A DNA stretch of 38,150 bases, taken from positions 1-38,150 of the forward strand of contig CAMDHE010000036.1 in the NCBI GenBank assembly GCA_945898095.1, written 5' to 3'. Made by a program: the position numbers and the translations under genes. Below, piece after piece: positions 33,989 to 38,150 of this stretch (positions are counted from its first letter, which is position 1; every line of letters begins with the position of its first letter). The notes under the pieces are model-generated. The model searched no databases, had not been told where the DNA came from, and worked only from the letters and a program-made list of their open reading frames with translations. Source of the DNA: Roseateles toxinivorans (GTDB lineage Bacteria; Pseudomonadota; Gammaproteobacteria; Burkholderiales; Burkholderiaceae_C).

Positions 33989-35038
33989 ATGTTCCGTACC
34001 GACACCATCCACATCTCGTCAGAAATCTTGCGCTTGATCGCGCGAATAGACGAGTTCAAAGGTGCTTGGCGTGCCCTTGGGATCCTCGCGCCCGACCGCC
34101 TGTCTGCGCTGCGCAGGGTGGCCACGATTGAAAGCATAGGCTCATCCATCCGGATCGAAGGCAGCAAACTGACGGATCGGGAAGTGGAAAAGCTGTTGTC
34201 AAACCTCGCGATCCAGGCTTTTGAGACGCGCGACGAGCAGGAGGTGGCTGGCTATGCCGAGTTGATGGACTTGGTGTTCAATTCCTGGAGGGATATTCCG
34301 TTCAACGAGAACTACCTCAAGCAGCTTCATCAGATTCTGTTGCGCCACAGTCAGAAGGATGCACGCCACCGGGGGCAGTACAAGACCAACTCGAACCGTG
34401 TCGCCGCGTTCGACGAAAACGGGGAGCAGATTGGCATCGTGTTTGAGACGGCAAGTCCATTCGACACGCCCCGCCTCATGGCTGAATTGGTGGCCTGGGT
34501 CAATGATGAGCGCGACAAATCGCAATTGCACCCGCTGCTGGTCATTGCCATTTTCGTGGTCGTATTCCTGGAAATTCATCCATTCCAGGATGGCAATGGC
34601 CGACTAAGCCGGGTGCTGACGACATTGCTACTTATTCAAGCGGGGTACGCCTATGTGCCATACAGCTCACTGGAAAGCGTGATCGAGGTCAACAAGGAAG
34701 CCTATTACCTGGCACTGCGGCAGACGCAGGGGTCCATCCGAACGGATGTGCCCAACTGGCAACCGTGGCTGGTTTTTTTCCTGCGGTCGCTGGCAGAGCA
34801 GGTTAGGCGCCTGGAAAAGAAAGTCGAACGCGAAAAAATCGTGTTGGCTGCCTTGCCCGAGTTGTCGTTGCAGATCGTTGAATTTGCGCAGGAACACGGC
34901 CGCATCACGATTGGCGCTGCCATCAAATTGACTGGCGTTAGCCGCAACACGCTGAAGCAACACTTCCGCAACCTGGTTGAGCATGGGCATTTGAATCAGC
35001 AGGGCGGTGGGCGCGGTGTTTGGTACGAGCTCAAATGA
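33989..35038 (+). CDS. Class II Fic protein with C-terminal winged helix
   Basis: A 349-residue Fic-domain protein that probably transfers AMP from ATP to a target protein. The active-site motif is HPFQDGNGRLSR (H197 to R208), complete. An inhibitory helix with the S-x-x-x-E-G motif (S53 to G58, SIRIEG) precedes the domain, so it is class II and holds itself inactive; no separate antitoxin gene is needed. The segment VAAFDENGEQIGIVFETASP fits the flap that binds the target. The C-terminus (about 285-349, IVEFAQEHGRITIGAAIKLTGVSRNTLKQHFRNLVEHGHL) is a winged helix-turn-helix, often autoregulatory in this group. No strong ribosome-binding site is seen. It lies in a repeat-bounded segment and uses less GC-rich codons than its neighbours. 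Confidence 0.93.
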   Translation: MFRTDTIHISSEILRLIARIDEFKGAWRALGILAPDRLSALRRVATIESIGSSIRIEGSKLTDREVEKLLSNLAIQAFETRDEQEVAGYAELMDLVFNSWRDIPFNENYLKQLHQILLRHSQKDARHRGQYKTNSNRVAAFDENGEQIGIVFETASPFDTPRLMAELVAWVNDERDKSQLHPLLVIAIFVVVFLEIHPFQDGNGRLSRVLTTLLLIQAGYAYVPYSSLESVIEVNKEAYYLALRQTQGSIRTDVPNWQPWLVFFLRSLAEQVRRLEKKVEREKIVLAALPELSLQIVEFAQEHGRITIGAAIKLTGVSRNTLKQHFRNLVEHGHLNQQGGGRGVWYELK

Positions 35039-35112
35039 CGGTATGGATGCTTATTTTGCCGACCGAGGCTGCAGATCTCACGTGATTTGTGTAGCGTCTC
35101 CTTGGGTTCATA

Positions 35113-35173
35113 GAACGCCGCTCGCATCAGAACAGCAACTGGCGCAAGCTGACAATCCGGTCTAAATGGACAA
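35113..35173. repeat. Direct repeat copy B, right edge of the accessory segment
   Basis: This 61-base copy matches 30927-30986 at about 80 percent by eye. Read on the minus strand its TTGTCCATTTAG end supplies the last codons and stop (LSI-stop) of the MotB-like fragment, so the fragment runs directly into the repeat. Confidence 0.65.
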
Positions 35174-35491
35174 AATCAGAATTTCAACGCGTCGATTTCG
35201 CAAACGCCCTTCTACCGTGGTGTTGCTGGTGACGGGCAGATTGGCGGCATAGCCGATGGCCCGCATGCGGTTTTCGTTGATTCCAAATTCGGCCAAGCGT
35301 CTGACGACACGGCTGGCCCGCGCGGCAGACAGCTCCCAATTGGAGGGGAACTCTGCAGTGCTGATTGCCTGGTCGTCGGTATAGCCCTCAATTTCAATCG
35401 GATTCGCGTGAGGCGCCACGGGCTCGACAGCGAGGTTCGCAGCTAGAGTCGCCCAGTATTTTCGCGGGCTGGGAGGAAATCCGGCTTGCAA
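35162..35491 (-). pseudogene. MotB/MotD (OmpA-like) C-terminal fragment
   Basis: About 109 codons show a peptidoglycan-binding OmpA-like domain of the flagellar stator type: NPIEIEGYTDDQAISTAEFPSNWELSAARASRVVRRLAEFGINENRMRAIGYAANLPVTSNTTVEGRLRNRRVEIL. GYTDD, FPSNWELSAARA and NRRVEI are the key marks of MotB/MotD. The membrane anchor and plug are missing; the frame meets a TGA at 35498-35500 just upstream and has only a TTG as a start. No motA or other flagellar gene is near. It is best read as the broken 3' end of a gene that was cut or moved by rearrangement. Confidence 0.75.
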
Positions 35492-35563
35492 ATCAGGTCA
35501 ACAGCGCAAAATGCGAGATGCCCTTGATCAGCGGGGGGCGCTTCCAGTCGATAGAATCAGCTT

Positions 35564-35920
35564 ATGCCAGATTTACCCAATCAACCACCCAAGCCGCCAG
35601 GCAACAACCCGGGCCGCGATGACGCCGCGGGCACCACCACGGTGGAGCGCCTGCCGCAAAAAACCGAGCCGCCGCATCTTTACCAGGTGCTGCTGCTGAA
35701 TGACGATTTCACGCCGATGGAGTTCGTGGTGATGGTTTTACAGGAATTTTTTCGTCATGATCTGGAGACGGCGACCCATATCATGCTCAAGATCCACCAT
35801 GAAGGTCGGGCGGTATGTGGTGTCTTCAGCAAAGACGTCGCAGCGACCAAGGTCGATCTGGTGCTGGCCGCCGCAAGGCGTGCCGGCCATCCTTTGCAGT
35901 GCATTTTGGAGGCCGCATGA
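35564..35920 (+). CDS. clpS: ClpS adaptor protein
   Basis: A 118-residue adaptor that hands N-end-rule substrates to ClpAP. A flexible proline-rich start ([20 protein letters not shown]) is followed by the ClpS core: [85 protein letters not shown] and [11 protein letters not shown] are diagnostic. The stop overlaps the clpA start by four bases. Confidence 0.96.
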   Translation: MPDLPNQPPKPPGNNPGRDDAAGTTTVERLPQKTEPPHLYQVLLLNDDFTPMEFVVMVLQEFFRHDLETATHIMLKIHHEGRAVCGVFSKDVAATKVDLVLAAARRAGHPLQCILEAA

Positions 35921-38150
35921 TTGCGCAAGAGCTTGAAGTCAGCCTGCATATGGCGTTTGTCGAAGCGCGCCAGCAGCGCCATGAGTTCATCACCGTCGAG
36001 CATTTGCTGATGGCCCTGCTGGACAACCCGTCCGCCGCCGAGGTACTGCGTGCCTGTTCGGCCAACCTCGACGACCTGCGCAAGAGTCTCGGGCAGTTCA
36101 TCAAGGAAAACACACCGACCGTTGGCGGGATCGAGGAGGTTGACACCCAGCCGACCCTTGGGTTCCAGCGCGTCATCCAGCGCGCCATCATGCATGTCCA
36201 GTCCACTGGCAGCGGCAAGAAGGAAGTGACCGGCGCCAATGTGCTGGTGGCGATCTTCGGCGAGAAGGACTCGCATGCGGTTTATTACCTGCATCAACAA
36301 GGGGTCACCCGGCTCGATGTGGTGAACTTCATTGCTCATGGCATCAAGAAGAGCGAACCGCCCGAGCCGCCCAAGGGCCAGGATGGGCATCCAGCCGAGA
36401 CTGAGCGGGAGGATGCTGAAGCCCAGGGGAAGGGTACGCCGCTGGACCAGTTCACCCAGAACCTGAATCAACTCGCGCGTGACGGCAAGATCGATCCCTT
36501 GATCGGCCGCGAGCCCGAGGTCGAGCGGGTCGTGCAGATCCTCTGTCGCCGGCGCAAGAACAATCCCCTGCTGGTGGGTGAAGCGGGTGTCGGCAAGACC
36601 GCGATCGCCGAAGGCCTGGCATGGCGCATCACCGAGGGCGCGGTGCCCGATGTGCTGGCGGAGTCGGTGGTCTATTCACTCGACATGGGCTCCTTGCTGG
36701 CCGGGACCAAGTACCGGGGCGATTTCGAGCAGCGGCTGAAGGCCGTGCTCAAGCAACTGAAGGATCAGCCCAACGCGGTTCTCTTCATCGACGAAATCCA
36801 CACGTTGATCGGTGCCGGTGCGGCGTCCGGCGGGACGCTGGATGCCAGCAACCTGCTCAAGCCGGCTTTGTCATCGGGCGCGATGAAATGCATTGGTGCG
36901 ACCACCTTTACCGAGTACCGCGGCATCTTCGAGAAGGATGCAGCGCTCTCGAGACGCTTCCAGAAGGTCGATGTGGCCGAACCTTCGGTCGAGCAGACCG
37001 TCGAGATTCTCAAGGGGCTGAAGTCGCGCTTCGAGGAACATCACAGCGTCAAGTACGCGCTCGGCGCCCTGCAAGCGGCAGCCGAGTTGTCCGCCAAATA
37101 CATCAATGACCGGCATCTGCCCGACAAGGCGATCGACGTGATTGATGAAGCCGGCGCAGCCCAGCGCATTCTGCCCAAGAACAAGCAGAAGAAGACCATC
37201 ACCCGGGCCGAGGTCGAGGACATCGTCGCCAAGATCGCGCGCATCCCGCCCGCCTCGGTGTCAAGCGATGACCGAAGCAAGCTGAAGACGCTCGATCGTG
37301 ACCTGAACTCGGTCGTTTTCGGGCAGGAGCCCGCTATCGACGCGCTGGCCGCTGCGATCAAGATGGCCCGTTCAGGCCTTGGCAAGCCGGACAAGCCTAT
37401 CGGATCCTTCCTGTTCAGCGGCCCGACCGGGGTCGGCAAGACCGAGGTGGCCAAGCAGCTCGCCTATATCCTGGGCATCGAGCTGATCCGCTTTGACATG
37501 TCCGAGTACATGGAGCGCCATGCTGTCAGCCGCTTGATCGGCGCGCCTCCGGGCTATGTCGGTTTTGATCAGGGTGGTTTGCTGACCGAGGCGGTGACCA
37601 AGAAGCCGCATGCGGTGCTGCTGTTCGACGAGATCGAAAAAGCCCATCCCGATGTGTTCAATGTGCTGCTGCAGGTCATGGACCATGGCTCACTGACCGA
37701 CAACAACGGACGCAAGGCGGATTTCCGCAACATCATCATCATCATGACGACCAATGCGGGCGCCGAGACGATGAACAAGTCGACGATCGGCTTCACCACC
37801 GTGCGTCAGCAGGGTGACGAGATGGTCGACATCAAGCGCCTGTTCTCGCCCGAGTTCCGGAATCGCCTCGACGCGATCGTGTCCTTCCGTCCGCTGGATG
37901 AGGAAATCATCCTGCGTGTGGTCGACAAGTTCTTGTTGCAACTCGAGGCCCAGTTGCAGGAGAAGAAGGTCGAAGTCACCTTCAGCGATGAACTGCGACA
38001 CCATCTGGGCAAGAAGGGCTTCGACCCCTTGATGGGTGCCCGGCCTATGCAGCGTCTGATTCAGGACACCATCAGGCGCGCGCTTGCTGATGAGTTGCTG
38101 TTCGGCCGCTTGGTCGATGGTGGACGCCTGCGCGTCGACGTCGATGCCCA
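35917..38150 (+). CDS. clpA: ClpA, ATPase subunit of ClpAP protease (3' end outside window)
   Basis: The frame begins with ATG 35917 ([31 protein letters not shown]) and stays open to the window end, 744 complete codons; the family is about 760 residues, so only the last few are missing. Parts: Clp N-domain (about 1-145), acidic linker ([24 protein letters not shown]), first AAA+ module with Walker A GEAGVGKT (G221-T228) and [12 protein letters not shown], second AAA+ module with GPTGVGKT (G502-T509) and [12 protein letters not shown], then the sensor-2 region ([17 protein letters not shown]). The lack of a long middle domain separates it from ClpB. It is coupled to clpS by a four-base overlap. 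Confidence 0.96.
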   Translation, partial: MIAQELEVSLHMAFVEARQQRHEFITVEHLLMALLDNPSAAEVLRACSANLDDLRKSLGQFIKENTPTVGGIEEVDTQPTLGFQRVIQRAIMHVQSTGSGKKEVTGANVLVAIFGEKDSHAVYYLHQQGVTRLDVVNFIAHGIKKSEPPEPPKGQDGHPAETEREDAEAQGKGTPLDQFTQNLNQLARDGKIDPLIGREPEVERVVQILCRRRKNNPLLVGEAGVGKTAIAEGLAWRITEGAVPDVLAESVVYSLDMGSLLAGTKYRGDFEQRLKAVLKQLKDQPNAVLFIDEIHTLIGAGAASGGTLDASNLLKPALSSGAMKCIGATTFTEYRGIFEKDAALSRRFQKVDVAEPSVEQTVEILKGLKSRFEEHHSVKYALGALQAAAELSAKYINDRHLPDKAIDVIDEAGAAQRILPKNKQKKTITRAEVEDIVAKIARIPPASVSSDDRSKLKTLDRDLNSVVFGQEPAIDALAAAIKMARSGLGKPDKPIGSFLFSGPTGVGKTEVAKQLAYILGIELIRFDMSEYMERHAVSRLIGAPPGYVGFDQGGLLTEAVTKKPHAVLLFDEIEKAHPDVFNVLLQVMDHGSLTDNNGRKADFRNIIIIMTTNAGAETMNKSTIGFTTVRQQGDEMVDIKRLFSPEFRNRLDAIVSFRPLDEEIILRVVDKFLLQLEAQLQEKKVEVTFSDELRHHLGKKGFDPLMGARPMQRLIQDTIRRALADELLFGRLVDGGRLRVDVDA

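Overview
The window looks like the chromosome of a Gram-negative betaproteobacterium, most likely of the order Burkholderiales. This rests on gene order (exbB-exbD-lpxK-Trm112-kdsB-adk divergent from xseA-sodB; a full cbb3 oxidase cluster followed by fnr, hemN and a TauE/SafE-like gene; clpS-clpA), on FNR-type anaerobic control and on the moderately high GC content. The genus cannot be told from the sequence. No rRNA, tRNA, CRISPR array, phage gene or intact transposase was found.

Layout. (1) 1-9140, energised outer-membrane uptake: a TonB-dependent receptor, a TPR/aspartyl-beta-hydroxylase-like protein, a 0.6 kb stretch with no convincing gene, then tonB-exbB-exbD-exbD and a secreted TPR protein that lies behind an intrinsic terminator. 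(2) 9220-12025, acyl-CoA metabolism: a CaiB-type CoA-transferase and a CitE-type lyase overlap on the plus strand and face a 3-hydroxyacyl-CoA-dehydrogenase-like SDR that carries a perfect 22-bp palindrome upstream. (3) 12120-18550, envelope and housekeeping: exbB-exbD-lpxK-Trm112-kdsB, then adk with its own leader and terminator, on the minus strand; xseA and sodB on the plus strand; a DUF192 protein converging on sodB through a bidirectional terminator.

(4) 18640-29430, microaerobic respiration: ccoI, ccoS, ccoNOQP, ccoG, a short ccoH-like gene, a small membrane protein, then fnr (opposite strand), hemN and a TauE/SafE-like gene. These genes make, metallate and regulate a cbb3 cytochrome c oxidase and supply haem under low oxygen. 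An exact FNR consensus lies inside ccoS, placed to drive ccoNOQP, and two further FNR-like boxes sit in the fnr-hemN gap. (5) 29560-30883, icd (NADP isocitrate dehydrogenase) with promoter and terminator.

(6) About 30,900-35,490, an accessory segment bounded by two diverged direct repeats of about 60 bp. It holds a large 2OG-Fe(II) oxygenase-like protein (762 aa), a 162-bp MITE-like palindromic element, a class II Fic protein with a C-terminal winged-helix and a paired operator-like repeat in front, and a broken MotB/MotD C-terminal fragment. This is the least ordinary part of the window. (7) 35564-38150, clpS and clpA overlapping; clpA runs off the end of the window.
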